DNA of 64,000 bases. Origin: Pardosa pseudoannulata (Eukaryota; Arthropoda; Arachnida; Araneae; Lycosidae). The stretch covers positions 95,853,870 through 95,917,869 of the forward strand of contig CM063498.1 of the NCBI GenBank assembly GCA_032207245.1, given 5' to 3'. The notes under the pieces were generated by a model, which was given only the letters and a program-made list of their open reading frames with translations, was not told the DNA's origin and made no database searches. Positions 1-11,559 of this stretch are shown piece by piece. A program made the translations under genes and the position numbers. Positions within the stretch are counted from its first letter, which is position 1; each line of letters begins with the position of its first letter.

Positions 1-1200
1 TTAAATGAAACAAAAAATACTGGCTTATGGATCTTTACCAGGACCTAAAAAATATAAAGCATAATGATATTTTAGTATTAAAATAAATGGGTATTGTTAG
101 GATAAATGTTCCCTCTGATAAGAAGTAGAATATTTAGTACAATTCTTATTTGAAAATCACTGTGTATTAATGAAATGTTTCTAATTTGCAACAGCGTATA
201 TATCACACATAATTTATTTTAACTTGTCATATAAATCTATTGTTAAGTTTTTGCTTCGAAGTTAACAGGGAAAAGCTTTCAAACTGTCAAGAGATCTATA
301 AAAATATAATTAGAAAAAGTATCTGAGTTTCGAATTAGATGACTGTCGTTTATATAAAATGCAACACTGTTAAGAAATAGAATATTTAGAATAGTTCTTA
401 TTCGGTATTGCAGTTACTGAAGTAAAATTTTCTAATTTACATATGTTTATTATATAACCTAACATATATTTTTATTGTTGCGGAATTTGCTTTAAAGGAA
501 AAAAATAGTTTTTAATCTATACCGAAATCTGTAAAAACTCCTTAATACCAAAATAGATGGCTTTGTTTAGATAAAATACAGCATTGATAAAAAAAATAGA
601 ATATTTGGAGAGACTCGGTTTTATAGTTATTAACCCTTAATTTGACAAGATTTCTTTCAAATATCGACTTTCATAATTAAAAAATAGAATATTTTGAGCA
701 ATTCGGTTTAAATGATAATAATAATTAATAATAATAATATATAACATATTTAATATATTATAAATTATCGATAAAAATATAAATTTATTATAAAGATTTT
801 ATTTATTTGATTATTCGTTGTAGCGGACTTAGCCGAATTAAGGGTTAAAGGAAATTTTTCTGATCTGAAAGTACAGTTATATTATATGTTTTCTTATTAT
901 AACCTACCATGTAACTTTATTGTTAGTTTGCTTCAAAAGAAATAAATTGTTTGGGGGTCTATACCAGGATTTTTAAATATATAATTTGAAAATATATTTC
1001 TATTGAAATAAATAGATTTCTTCTGGATAAAAGTCAACCTTCATAAAATATAATATATGGAACAATTTGGTATTACAGTTATTGAACGAAAATTAACTAG
1101 AGTACAACTGCAGTTATCTGACACTTTTCCTTATTATATTATACCATGTACCTTTATTGTTAGTTAATTTGCTCCAAGAGGAACAAAAATTAGTTTATGG
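1..1200. repeat. Degenerate tandem array, unit about 220-250 bp
   Basis: A recurring block can be followed through the first 1.2 kb. Its anchor (A)GAATATTT followed by a CAATTC/CTCGG-like stretch falls near 128, 380, 599 and 1051. Each unit also has a version of 'aacctaccatgtaactttattgttagtttgcttc'-like sequence, for example near 230, 460, 900 and 1140. Spacing is 252, 219 and 452; the last is one unit plus a 215-bp insertion. Units differ at many positions, so the array is old. Its left end lies outside the window. It may be decayed satellite DNA or old transposon tandem copies. Confidence 0.6.
634..844. mobile_element. Short TTAA-flanked MITE (piggyBac-like ends), family E
   Basis: A 211-bp insert is bounded by TTAA on both sides (630-633 and 845-848). 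Its ends are inverted: CCCTTAATTTGACAAG on the left and, read in reverse complement, CCCTTAATTCGGCTAAG on the right, with nine perfect terminal bases. The surrounding tandem unit continues across it (...gttatt / ggaaattttt...), as expected for insertion into an existing unit. The TTAA target and CCC terminus are typical of piggyBac-like elements. The AT-only interior codes for nothing. It also holds a block resembling the array anchor (near 680-705), which is unexplained. Confidence 0.6.
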
Positions 1201-2583
1201 GCCTAACTTCCTTGTTGCAACCACTTGTCTAGACGATAGATGATACTTTCGAGATAAGGTTAACCTCCATGAGTCAGTCATCATTCAACTAGTCTTTCCG
1301 GAACCCTTTGCCCTCACTGCACCCGTTCCTTTTTTAATATGCCGGACAGATTACGTCACATCGATGTTTCCGAGTGAATAAATGGTATCGCTTCACAAAG
1401 CTTAAACACTGAAAATAATCGTAAATGAACTTGGCGATGAAAGATAATTAGATTTTATGACATTTTTTTTTTATCTTACAGATTTTCCTTTAAAACTGTT
1501 TCATAATCTAAGTCTTCTTAAATACTGAAAGTCTCGATGTAAAATATCCATGTAAAAATACTGCTTAAATTTAGCATTCGGTAGCAATTAGAAGTTTGTT
1601 TATTGATATGCACGAGTGCATATATAAAATATTTTTTAATTAAAAGAAGTATTTTAATTATTATAGTGTATCATGAAAAGGGAATATGAAGTCTAGAAGA
1701 ATCAAGTACTATGTATGTAGTATGTAGCTCATATAAATGCAAATCGAAGAAAAAATTCATCTTGGATTTTATTATACTTAAAATAGTATTCTTAATTATG
1801 TAGAACATGCAAATTTTTGAGCCCGAACCTATTAAACCATTTATTCCCACGTTATTTCTGACTAATAAATAAATATTGATGAATATCTTAATCTTATTTT
1901 CTATGGACTCCTGCATGTAAACGATGCTAAAAATTTAAGCAACTGTGAATAATATAGTCTGTCCTCATTAATATAATTTTAAAACTAATAAGGTGTCACC
2001 TATAGAAAAAAAATATAGTAGAAAAAATTATAGCGATAGCAGATTTATTTGCTATTATATTTTAGCACAATAGTATAAAATGAATTTATATAATAAATAT
2101 AGCTATTAATACAGATTTCAGTTAAATTACATATCCGAAAAGCAAATTCCCACGCGAGGCTTGAAAAATCATAAATTTCGAATTAAATCAAAATACTATA
2201 AATAACAGAATATATTCGGAAATTTGGTAAAATGTACACGCTATTGCCTTAGATGACAAAAGGAACTTATTCCGAGAGCACATAAAAATTCTACAAATAA
2301 TTTTTCGCTAGGCATTAATAGGTTTAGTAAAAAGAGCTTCTTAGAGGGTAGACTTAAAGAATCATACAAGCATTCAATCAAATTTTCGAGTGTTTACTAT
2401 TATTTTTAATTCTGTTGTTTGACGAATTATGATGTTTTGAGCTTCACTGCAAATTTGCATTTTAAGAAGATAAAAAGTATTCAACACATATTATAACGAA
2501 TAGCTCTCTCTCTGCTATAGCTTCTCTTTACAGAACTAAATGATACCAAATAAATATGTTATCCTAAGTTATTCTTCTTTTAT
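1201..2583. other. Non-coding, no recognised element
   Basis: No exon, RNA gene or transposon was recognised. Positions 1209-1440 are clearly less AT-rich than their surroundings and hold TGACTCA-like and TTACGTCA-like motifs; the rest is ordinary AT-rich sequence. Confidence 0.5.
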
Positions 2584-5500
2584 AAATGACATCCTATAAT
2601 GTTTAAAATAACAGCTCATTACTAATAAAACCAGAATTTAACAGCCAAAATTGTTTAGATTTCATAGTTGCTTTACTCTCATGAGTTGCATAATAAATTT
2701 AATTTAATTTATATTCATCAGAAATTGACTATGAACTCGGTCATTAACGAGTTTGATAAATACTACGTACTGTAATATCTCTTACATAAAAGTTGAGACA
2801 CTAAGTATAGAATATAAAATTCTATAGCTTCAATTATTATGCTGTAATAGATCTGGTCAGATTTTGATAAATAATGTGGGTTAAATTGATTCAATTCATA
2901 CAAAACATTTCTGTAATTTTTCTTCTCAAGCTATACTTTTGAAATGTGCATACTCCTGAAAAATATCCTCTCTCCTTTCAAGAGTCTGCAGTTGTGGATA
3001 TCACATTCTACATGCAGGCTCATAGCTATTCGTAATTCTTAGCAATAAGTCTCGGCCTCATACTACTCGTTTTGCAAAATGTAAACCATAGCACTCCAAA
3101 CCCAATGAAGCCAAACATTCCAAGTGAATATGAATATCATCAATTTCAGCCTATTTAAGAGAAATATGAGAAACCCAGAAATATTCGATGAATTTAAATC
3201 ATCATTAGACAATCAACATTAGACACCATCATCAAATGACATCCTATAATGTTTAAAATAACAGAAGACAGAATTTAACAGCCAAAATTGTTTAAATTTC
3301 ATAGTTGCTTTATTGTCATGAGTTCATAATAAATTTAATTTAATTTATATTCATCAGAAATGACTATGAACTATGTCATTAAGGGGCTGAATAAAATACT
3401 GAGGACTGTAATATCTTTTACATCAAAGTTGAGACACTAAAAATAGAATATTAAATTGTATAGCTTCAGTTATTATGCTGTACTAGGTCTGGTCAGATTT
3501 TGATAAATAATGTGGGTCAAATTGATTTGATTCATACAAAACATTTCTGTAATTTTCCTCCTCACTGTTGAAAAACTATACTGTTGAAAAGCTATACTGT
3601 TGAAAAATAAAAATGCATACTCCTGAAAAAATACCCTCTCTCCTTTAAAGAGTTTGCAGTGGTGAATTTCATATTTGGCATGCAGGCTCATAGCTATTAG
3701 TATTTCTTAGCAATAAGTTTCGGTTTCATACTACTCATTTTGCAAAATTTAAACTATAGCACTCTAAACACAATGAAACCAAACATTCCAAGTGAATATG
3801 AATTTCATCAATTTCAGCCTTTTTAAGAGAAATATGAGAAACCCAGAAATATTCGATGAATTTAAATCATCATTAGACAATCAACATTAGACAGCATCAT
3901 TAAATGACATCCTATAATGTTTAAAATAACAGTTCGTCACTAATGAAGACAGAATTTAACAGCCAAAATTGTTTAAATTTCATAGTTGCTTTATTGTCAT
4001 GAGTTCATAATAAATTTAATTTAATTTATATTCATCAGAAATGACTATGAACTATGTCATTAAGGGGCTGAATAAAATACTGAGGACTGTAATATCTTTT
4101 ACATCAAAGTTGAGACACTAAAAATAGAATATTAAATTGTATAGCTTCAGTTATTATGCTGTACTAGGTCTGGTCAGATTTTGATAAATAATGTGGGTCA
4201 AATTGATTTGATTCATACAAAACATTTCTGTAATTTTCCTCCTCACTGTTGAAAAACTATACTGTTGAAAAGCTATACTGTTGAAAAATAAAAATGCATA
4301 CTCCTGAAAAAATACCCTCTCTCCTTTAAAGAGTTTGCAGTGGTGAATTTCATATTTGGCATGCAGGCTCATAGCTATTAGTATTTCTTAGCAATAAGTT
4401 TCGGTTTCATACTACTCATTTTGCAAAATTTAAACTATAGCACTCTAAACACAATGAAACCAAACATTCCAAGTGAATATGAATTTCATCAATTTCAGCC
4501 TTTTTAAGAGAAATATGAGAAACCCAGAAATATTCGATGAATTTAAATCATCATTAGACAATCAACATTAGACAGCATCATTAAATGACATCCTATAATG
4601 TTTAAAATAACAGTTCGTCACTAATGAAGACAGAATTTAACAGCCAAAATTGTTTAAATTTCATAGTTGCTTTATTGTCATGAGTTCATAATAAATTTAA
4701 TTTAATTTATATTCATCAGAAATGACTATGAACTATGTCATTAAGGGGCTGAATAAAATACTGAGGACTGTAATATCTTTTACATCAAAGTTGAGACACT
4801 AAAAATAGAATATTAAATTGTATAGCTTCAGTTATTATGCTGTACTAGGTCTGGTCAGATTTTGATAAATAATGTGGGTCAAATTGATTTGATTCATACA
4901 AAACATTTCTGTAATTTTCCTCCTCACTGTTGAAAAACTATACTGTTGAAAAGCTATACTGTTGAAAAATAAAAATGCATACTCCTGAAAAAATACCCTC
5001 TCTCCTTTAAAGAGTTTGCAGTGGTGAATTTCATATTTGGCATGCAGGCTCATAGCTATTAGTATTTCTTAGCAATAAGTCTCGGTTTCATACTACTCAT
5101 TTTGCAAAATTTAAACTATAGCACTCTAAACACAATGAAACCAAACATTCCAAGTGAATATGAATTTCATCAATTTCAGCCTTTTTAAGAGAAATATGAG
5201 AAACCCAGAAATATTCGATGAATTTAAATCATCATTAGACAATCAACATTAGACAGCATCATTAAATGACATCCTATAATGTTTAAAATAACAGTTCGTC
5301 ACTAATGAAGACAGAATTTAACAGCCAAAATTGTTTAAATTTCATAGTTGTTTTAATGTCATGAGTTCCTAATAAATTTAATTTAATTTATATTCATCAG
5401 AAATGACTATGAACTAGGTCATTAACGGGCTGAAAATATACTGAGGACTGTAATATCTTTTACATCAAAGTTGAGACACTAAGAATAAAATATTAAATTC

Positions 5501-7430
5501 TATAGCTTCAATTATTATTATGGACTAGCTCTGGTCAGATTTTGATAAATAAAGTGGGTCAAATTGATTCAATTCATACAAAACATTTCTGTAATTTTTC
5601 TTCTCAAGCTATACTTTTGAAATGTGCATACTCCTGAAAAATATCCTCTCTCCTTTCAAGAGTCTGCAGTTGTGGATATCACATTCTACATGCAGGCTCA
5701 TAGCTATTCGTAATTCTTAGCAATAAGTCTCGGTCTCATACTACTCGTTTTGCAAAATGTAAACCATAGCACTCCAAACCCAATGAAGCCAAACATTCCA
5801 AGTGAATATGAATATCATCAATTTCAGCCTATTTAAGAGAAATATGAGAAACCCAGAAATATTCGATGAATTTAAATCATCATTAGACAATCAACATTAG
5901 ACACCATCATCAAATGACATCCTATAATGTTTAAAATAACAGTTCGTCACTAATGAAGACAGAATTTAACAGCCAAAATTGTTTAAATTTCATAGTTGCT
6001 TTATTGTCATGAGTTCATAATAAATTTAATTTAATTTATATTAATCAGAAATGACTATGAACTATGTCATTAAGGTGGACCGTCGTCTTAACTTTAGGGC
6101 ATCAAAGTTGAGACACTAAAAATAGAATATTAAATTGTATAGCTTCAGTTATTATGCTGTACTAGGTCTGGTCAGATTTTGATAAATAATGTGGGTCAAA
6201 TTGATTCGATTCATACAAAACATTTCTGTAATTTTCCTTCTCACTATTGAAAAACTATACTGTTGAAAAGCTATACTGTTGAAAAATAAAAATGCATACT
6301 CCTGAAAAAATACCCTCTCTCCTTTAACCCATATTGTACCACACCAACTAAATATTTCTGTAAGTTATTAAAACTTAGTCCATATTATTAATATGGTGTA
6401 ACTAAGTATATAAAACCAAAATTTTGAAAAAATATTTTTAATTTTTTTTTGTAATCGGCTGTCCTATAAATAGGACAACGGTCCATTACACTACTAAAAC
6501 TTAACAAATATCACTTACATTGCATTAGGCTGATTCATAGATGAAATTTGAAGAAACAGTCAAACCAAAGTCCAATATTACATTTTAAGCATACTGTTCT
6601 AGGTTTTCTCTTGCAGTTATTGAACTGGCAGTAAGAGAGTAAGTTTATCTTGCAAAAAATCTCCATTTTTCTGAATAGAATAGACATCTATTTACCCCTT
6701 GTTGTGTCCAGATGTGTGAACAGGTGTTTGGACTGGTTTTCATTGAATGATAAGAAAAGAATGTGCGCTATCAAAGTAATATCGAATTCACAGAAAAATA
6801 ATCGTGATGTATCAATCATCAGGAAACGTACTAGTAGGTGTGCCGTATACCTTTTTTATACTTACAAAATACACATGTAAAATATATTTTTCAACAAAAA
6901 CTTTCAGCTACATTATTAGCTCTGTTTTTAAACTAAAAGTAACCTCCACAATGTTTAAAAAATAAATAATAATAATAAATATAAAATTAAAGATTAAAAA
7001 ATGACAATTTTGAAGAGGTTGCTGAAAATAAATTTTACAATACAATATAATTTGATTTCTCAGTTTTTTTTTTGTTACTATGCTAAAGTGTGTCTATTTT
7101 AAAGGTGTTAAAATAAAATCCACTCAGAAAATATTTATAACTTTATTATTAAATGGAATTATATTTGCTGTCCTGTTTATAGGACAGCGGTCCAATATGG
7201 GTTAAAGAGTTTGCAGTGGTGAATTTAATATTTGGCATTCAGGCTCATAGCTATTAGTAATTCTTAGCAATAAGTCTCGGTTTCATACTACTCATTTTGC
7301 AAAATGTAAACTATAACACTCTAAACACAATGAAACAAAACATTCCAAGTGAATATGAATTTCATCAATTTCAGCCTATTTAAAAGCAATAAGAGAAACC
7401 CAGAAATTTTTAAGGAATTTCAATCATGAT
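2584..7430. repeat. Tandem array, unit about 650-681 bp, six units
   Basis: Units begin with AAATGACATCCTATAATG at 2584, 3234, 3902, 4583, 5264 and 5912, giving lengths of 650, 668, 681, 681, 648 and a last unit split by a transposon. Two unit types are visible. Type B (units 2, 3, 4 and 6) has the triplicated 'ctatactgttgaaaa' motif. Type A (units 1 and 5) lacks it and shares its own variants such as 'tgtggatatcacattctacatg'. Units 2-4 are almost identical, so the same 72-codon reading frame appears three times on the minus strand. No protein family is suggested by that frame and I do not call it a gene. The order is A-B-B-B-A-B. Confidence 0.92.
6328..7201. mobile_element. TTAA-flanked piggyBac-like non-autonomous element, family B
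   Basis: An 874-bp insert lies in the sixth unit of the 681-bp array. TTAA is at 6324-6327 and 7202-7205, and the uninterrupted units read CTCCTTTAAAGAG with a single TTAA at that point. The ends are inverted: CCCATATTGTACC on the left and CCCATATTGGACC (reverse complement) on the right, 12 of 13 matching. Subterminal direct copies of a GCTGTCCT..AGGACA hairpin occur at 6459-6490 and 7168-7195. No convincing transposase is present; an open frame at 6650-6880 is short and matches no family I recognise. It is presumably moved in trans by a piggyBac-type transposase. Confidence 0.88.
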
Positions 7431-8007
7431 TTGTTCATTCTTTTTCTTTCTGGTTTACACTGTTACTTAAATCATCTTTATTCTCGTTCTTTAAATAACA
7501 TTCGTCTTTTTAACTAGTCACAAAATACCTTCAAAACATTACAACTACAGAAAACAAGATATATTACTTGCAGTACTTATACAACTCACGAATTCTACTG
7601 TAGAAGAAAATTTTGCTACAAGTTCATTGCTTATATAATACTTACGTAACATTCTACGATTAATATTGAGTGAAATTTATGAATAACTAGAAGACCCGAC
7701 AGATGTTGTCCTCTTTTAACGCTCCCAATCCAAAAATTGTAAAATGTTTTTATATAAATTATAAATTGCACCTTTTTTATGGATAAGTAAGGGAAAATAT
7801 ATTTATGTATACTTCAAGCCACCACGCTTACAGTCATCACAAACATAATTAGAATAATTTAAAATTCCCGCATCTTTTCTACGGGGATTTGATCCTGGGG
7901 CTACTACTACTGAAGCCCGTTGCGATGACCACTGAGACACAGATACGTTGGCAATGAAGTTTCAACTGACATTATAATAATCTCAATAAGTGCGCAGTTC
8001 TGGATTT
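7431..8007. other. Non-coding spacer
   Basis: AT-rich sequence between the 681-bp array and the next TTAA element. The only recognised item is the tRNA-derived relic at about 7868-7955. Confidence 0.5.
7868..7955 (-). repeat. tRNA-derived SINE head, degenerate
   Basis: On the minus strand this reads as a tRNA-like half with an A-box-like TCTCAGTGGTCATCG and a B-box-like AGGATCAAATCC about 35 bases later. No cloverleaf acceptor stem can be paired, so I call it a SINE or tRNA pseudogene relic rather than a tRNA gene. Confidence 0.4.
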
Positions 8008-8011
8008 TTAA

Positions 8012-9430
8012 CAGATTGTGCACTGATACATTTCGCAGTGAAAATGTACAGGAAGCGGGCGTTTTGCGCATAACTTTAGTTATTCAGTTAAATCTCAGAT
8101 CGAAAGTTATTTAATTTTTTAACCAACTTTCATATTTTATATTGAAATATATAAACAAATATATAAATAGAAATATATAAATAACAACCATAAGATTTTT
8201 TGTAAACAAAAAATATATTTTTAGTAGATAAATTTATAATAGTATCGTAAATATGGAAAAACAAATAAAAATAGTAGTATATAGTTTTAATTTTTTCCAT
8301 TATGTGGTTCCATATCAACTAATGTAAAAACTAGTTTTTATTTGTCTAAATTTTTCCAGAATCTATGTAGTAGACAAGAACATTCGGCTTCGTTTTCCTG
8401 TATATATAGGGGAGAGTGGGGCACCTTGGGACATAGCCTACCTTGGGACACCTTTATTTTCAGGCTTTAATTTGCAACCAGGAATTAGTTTTCATGTGCA
8501 TTGATAGATGGCCTTCCTCTTCCCTTCTCAATAATTTTGATGAAAATAGTGCTCATAGGTAAGGAACAATTTCATTTTCTTTGTTTTGAATAACCCAAAA
8601 TTTGCATTTTAAAAAGTAATTTTTTTGAAAAAAAAATTTAAATATTTAAAAAAAGGGTATTGTTATGAAAGAAAATTAATTTATCATTATTTCTATGCTA
8701 ATAAATAAATTGTATTGTTAAGCCTAACCTTATAGTAGTTACAAAAAGATACTATGTAAAATGGGGCAGGTTGGGACACACATAGATGGGGCACCTTGGT
8801 ACACTTTAAAAAGTGTAAACAAATATCAATCCAAGCAAAATAATTAATATTTTTGGTGTCTAATTTTTAATTGATTCAACATGTCAAAATATTAATCTAT
8901 TAATCTTTTTTTTTTCAGAAAAAAAAATGGTGAGAAAAAAAAAACAGAAAGTGTTCTGCTGTAAATGCTTAATATGCTTGAATCAACTGCAATTATAAGA
9001 TTTGTTAAAAAAAATTTATTAACTTGAACAATTTTCAGCTATTTCTTTTTTATAACTGTTAATAAAAAAATTTGAACAGTATTTTGTATTTGTTATTTAG
9101 TGTTCCAACCTACCCCATACAGTGGGGCAAGTTGGGACATTGGAAAAATATTTTATTTCTTTTATTACTCTTTAACTAAATGAGATATTAAGTAAGTTTA
9201 ATGTTTATAAGAAGCAGATATGATGACAATATATGCATGCATACTTATTTTTTTCAATTAGCTTTAAAAAAAATTCATAAAAATGTTTAACTGAAAAGTG
9301 TTACAAGGTGCCCCGGTCTCACCTACCGTTATTTTTGTACCCACAAAAAAAACCATGTTGTTGCACTACCCCGTACTAGTACGTGATTCGCACCCAATTA
9401 AAAAGAATGAAGGTAGAAGGTACGAATGTG
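8012..9430. mobile_element. TTAA-flanked element, family A copy 1 (interrupted)
   Basis: TTAA occurs at 8008-8011 and 9431-9434. The left end and the block at about 8285-8406 (ending in 'cggcttcgttttcctgtata') match the element at 27796-28591, as does the right part with CCGTACTAGTACGTG (9371-9385). Terminal inverted repeats are weak in this copy. A second transposon (8409-9323) splits it. Without that insert the copy is about 0.5 kb and codes for nothing. It is decayed relative to copy 2. Confidence 0.7.
8409..9323. mobile_element. TA-flanked DNA transposon with GGGGCA-TTGGGACA motifs
   Basis: The element is flanked by TA (8407-8408 and 9324-9325). Terminal inverted repeats of 20 bp match at 17 positions: GGGGAGAGTGGGGCACCTTG on the left and GGTGAGACCGGGGCACCTTG in reverse complement on the right. 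The motif TGGGGCAnnTTGGGACA, or part of it, recurs internally near 8441, 8763, 8789 and 9123. The homologous family-A copy at about 28010 lacks the insert and joins the same flanks directly. No transposase frame is visible, so it is non-autonomous. TA targets suggest the Tc1/mariner-IS630 superfamily, but I cannot name the family. Confidence 0.75.
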
Positions 9431-9474
9431 TTAATAAAAAAAACATTTTCTATCTGATCAAATTAAGAATCTAA

Positions 9475-9595
9475 ACCATTCTCGAATTAACTTAATTACA
9501 TACAACAAAATTTCATCAAAATCAGTCCAGCCGTTTAAGAGGAGTTAGTTCTATTACAAATACACAGACATAAAAATTTTTATATATAAAGATAA
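9475..9595. repeat. 3' tail of a dispersed repeat
   Basis: The stretch 'aaaatttcatcaaaatcagtccag' (split here as AAAATTTCATCAAAATCAG then TCCAGCCGTTTAAGAGG) followed by ACACAGACATAAAAATTTTTATATATAAAG has the form of the conserved tails of common arthropod dispersed repeats. The elements at 41027-41883 and 46031-48759 end in the same way. The class is unresolved. Confidence 0.4.
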
Positions 9596-10534
9596 TTATG
9601 AAAAAAGAACCTTTCAAGTCAGTAATGCAGGAATCGAAAAAATAATCTTTATAGTGCATCAGCACTCCAGATAACCTGAAATCCCCATACTGCGTACTTA
9701 TTTTTCCTGACATATTTTATTGGTATAGATTTTTATAAAAAAAATATTTTATAAATATAAATAAACACAAATTATTAACTCTTTTAGGTAGAATTATATT
9801 TTCTCAACTTTTTAGAAATTCTAATCCTGCTTACGAATTTAATTTATATACCCAAGCGGCAAGAATTGATACTCCCTGACTGAACCCGAAATTAGATAGC
9901 TACATTTATAATAATTGGAAGAAAAACCACTTTTGGTGGAAAGAAATAAAATTCAAAACTGACATAGTTCAAGAAATATTTTCTTATTGGTATAACGTTA
10001 AGGCAATATCATCAGTCGCAGTTAGGTAATAAATGTGATTACTTTACAGAGAATGACAATAAAACTTTTATTGTTATTGTGGAAACTGAAACGAGTAATT
10101 TAATACGAGGGATAAAAATTGAGAAAATATGAAATCAGTAACAAAAATGCTTGCTACCAGTTATTTTGCTTCCTAGATATTTGTATCTGGGTTTTCTATC
10201 GCACCAGATTCGATTTCATGTTTTTTTTATTACATGTCGTTACACTTTTATAAGTTGGATAGCTGGTTGGTTGAGGTATTTTAGCATTGCATTAGAACAA
10301 GATACAATATGCTAGATACAAGAGTCTAGTTAAAGTAAATTTAGTAAATGTAAAATTTACGTCTTACAAGTTGTCAAGGAAACAAAGGAAAAGATGAAAA
10401 GAAAAAAAGGGGGAGGGAATTACTAACAGATAGGAGATAAAACCAATGTCAATGGGAAAAAGTTAGTATCAGGAGAAAAATTTAAAATATCTTCATTGTA
10501 AATTGAATATTAAAGGTAAAATTATGAGCCATTT
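9596..10534. other. Non-coding, no recognised element
   Basis: AT-rich sequence with a purine-rich patch near 10376-10440. I see no exon, RNA or transposon here. Confidence 0.5.
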
Positions 10535-10538
10535 TTAA

Positions 10539-11168
10539 ACCCTTCCCGGTTTTTCCCGAGCTGAACTCGGCCAGGCGAAATGTACCATCCTGGCTCATCC
10601 CGAGTGTAGCTCGGGCACTGTGAAATTTTACACTGTACAATCAGTCTTTCCCAAATTATCTCACATATTCTTTTATGGTTTCGAATGCTTTTGTTTACTT
10701 TTCTGACTACTAGATTATTTGCTGCTCAAACAGGGAAGACAGCAGAGGGAAGACGGTAAGGAGAGAAACAAAGTTCTACTGTCCAGATTGCGATGTTGGA
10801 CTCTGTGGAGTACCTTATTTCCGACTGTATCATACATGATCAAATTTTGATTAATAATTTCATAATCATTTATGTAAATGCAAAGGATATAAATACAATT
10901 TAATTCAAGATAAAAGCTAGGTAATCTAAGCTTTATATTTATTTTTAGTGTGAATTGACTCGAAAGTCTAATGATTTCTTTCATACAGAAAGCCAACTAT
11001 ACAAGTAAATTACTTATTTATTTAAATTGATTTTTTACATTAATTTTTAGGAAATCATGTATGCGAATGATGCTATTATGTTTAAAAAATTATGTATGTA
11101 TGAATATAAGCATAAAAAATTGACATTGTTTAACCCATAATCCCGAAATAAAATGAACGTGGAAGGGG
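10539..11168. mobile_element. Possible TTAA-flanked element with hairpin ends, family C
   Basis: TTAA at 10535-10538 and 11169-11172 bounds 630 bp. The ends share the core CCCTTCC (ACCCTTCCCGG on the left, CCCCTTCCACG on the right in reverse complement). Just inside the left end are two GC hairpins, CCCGAG-ctgaa-CTCGGC and CCCGAG-tgtag-CTCGGG (about 10556-10616), standing out from AT-rich DNA. The short inverted repeat makes the boundaries uncertain. No coding capacity. Confidence 0.5.
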
Positions 11169-11559
11169 TTAAAAGAAAGGCAATCAATTAGGATATGTTT
11201 TACTGACATGACTACGAGAGTAGTCCCAGAAGCATACGACCTAATGACGGTTGTTTAAAAAGAATGAAGGTAGAAGGTACCAACCTTATAAAACTTAAGT
11301 TTGAAAACTTTGTGTTATTAATTATTCGTGGGAGGCAGCGAAAGTGAATGCTTTCAGTAAATTTGTAAGCAAAATTGGAACTAATTGGTCATCTTTATAG
11401 TATACAATATTTCCATTTGAAAAAACTCAGACCAATCAATATCAAAACAAAACTAATTTCTACTCTAGAATGTTTTTTCTTTTTTAACAATAGTAAAATA
11501 TTAGGAGAGAGATTTTAAAAGATGCTGTATGAGCTGTAAAGACAAACAATGCACTAGTC

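Noticed and set aside
3473..5053. Three identical 72-codon frames on the minus strand (3473, 4154 and 4835)
   Set aside because: They recur only because the 681-bp tandem units are nearly identical. Type A units break the frame and no family is suggested.
6650..6880. 76-codon frame inside the family-B element as a transposase
   Set aside because: It is too short and has no recognisable piggyBac catalytic or cysteine motif.
2584..7430. Possible CRISPR-like direct repeats
   Set aside because: The repeats are whole ~680-bp units with no spacers, in eukaryotic DNA. The 44-bp repeat at 28473 likewise has no unique spacers.
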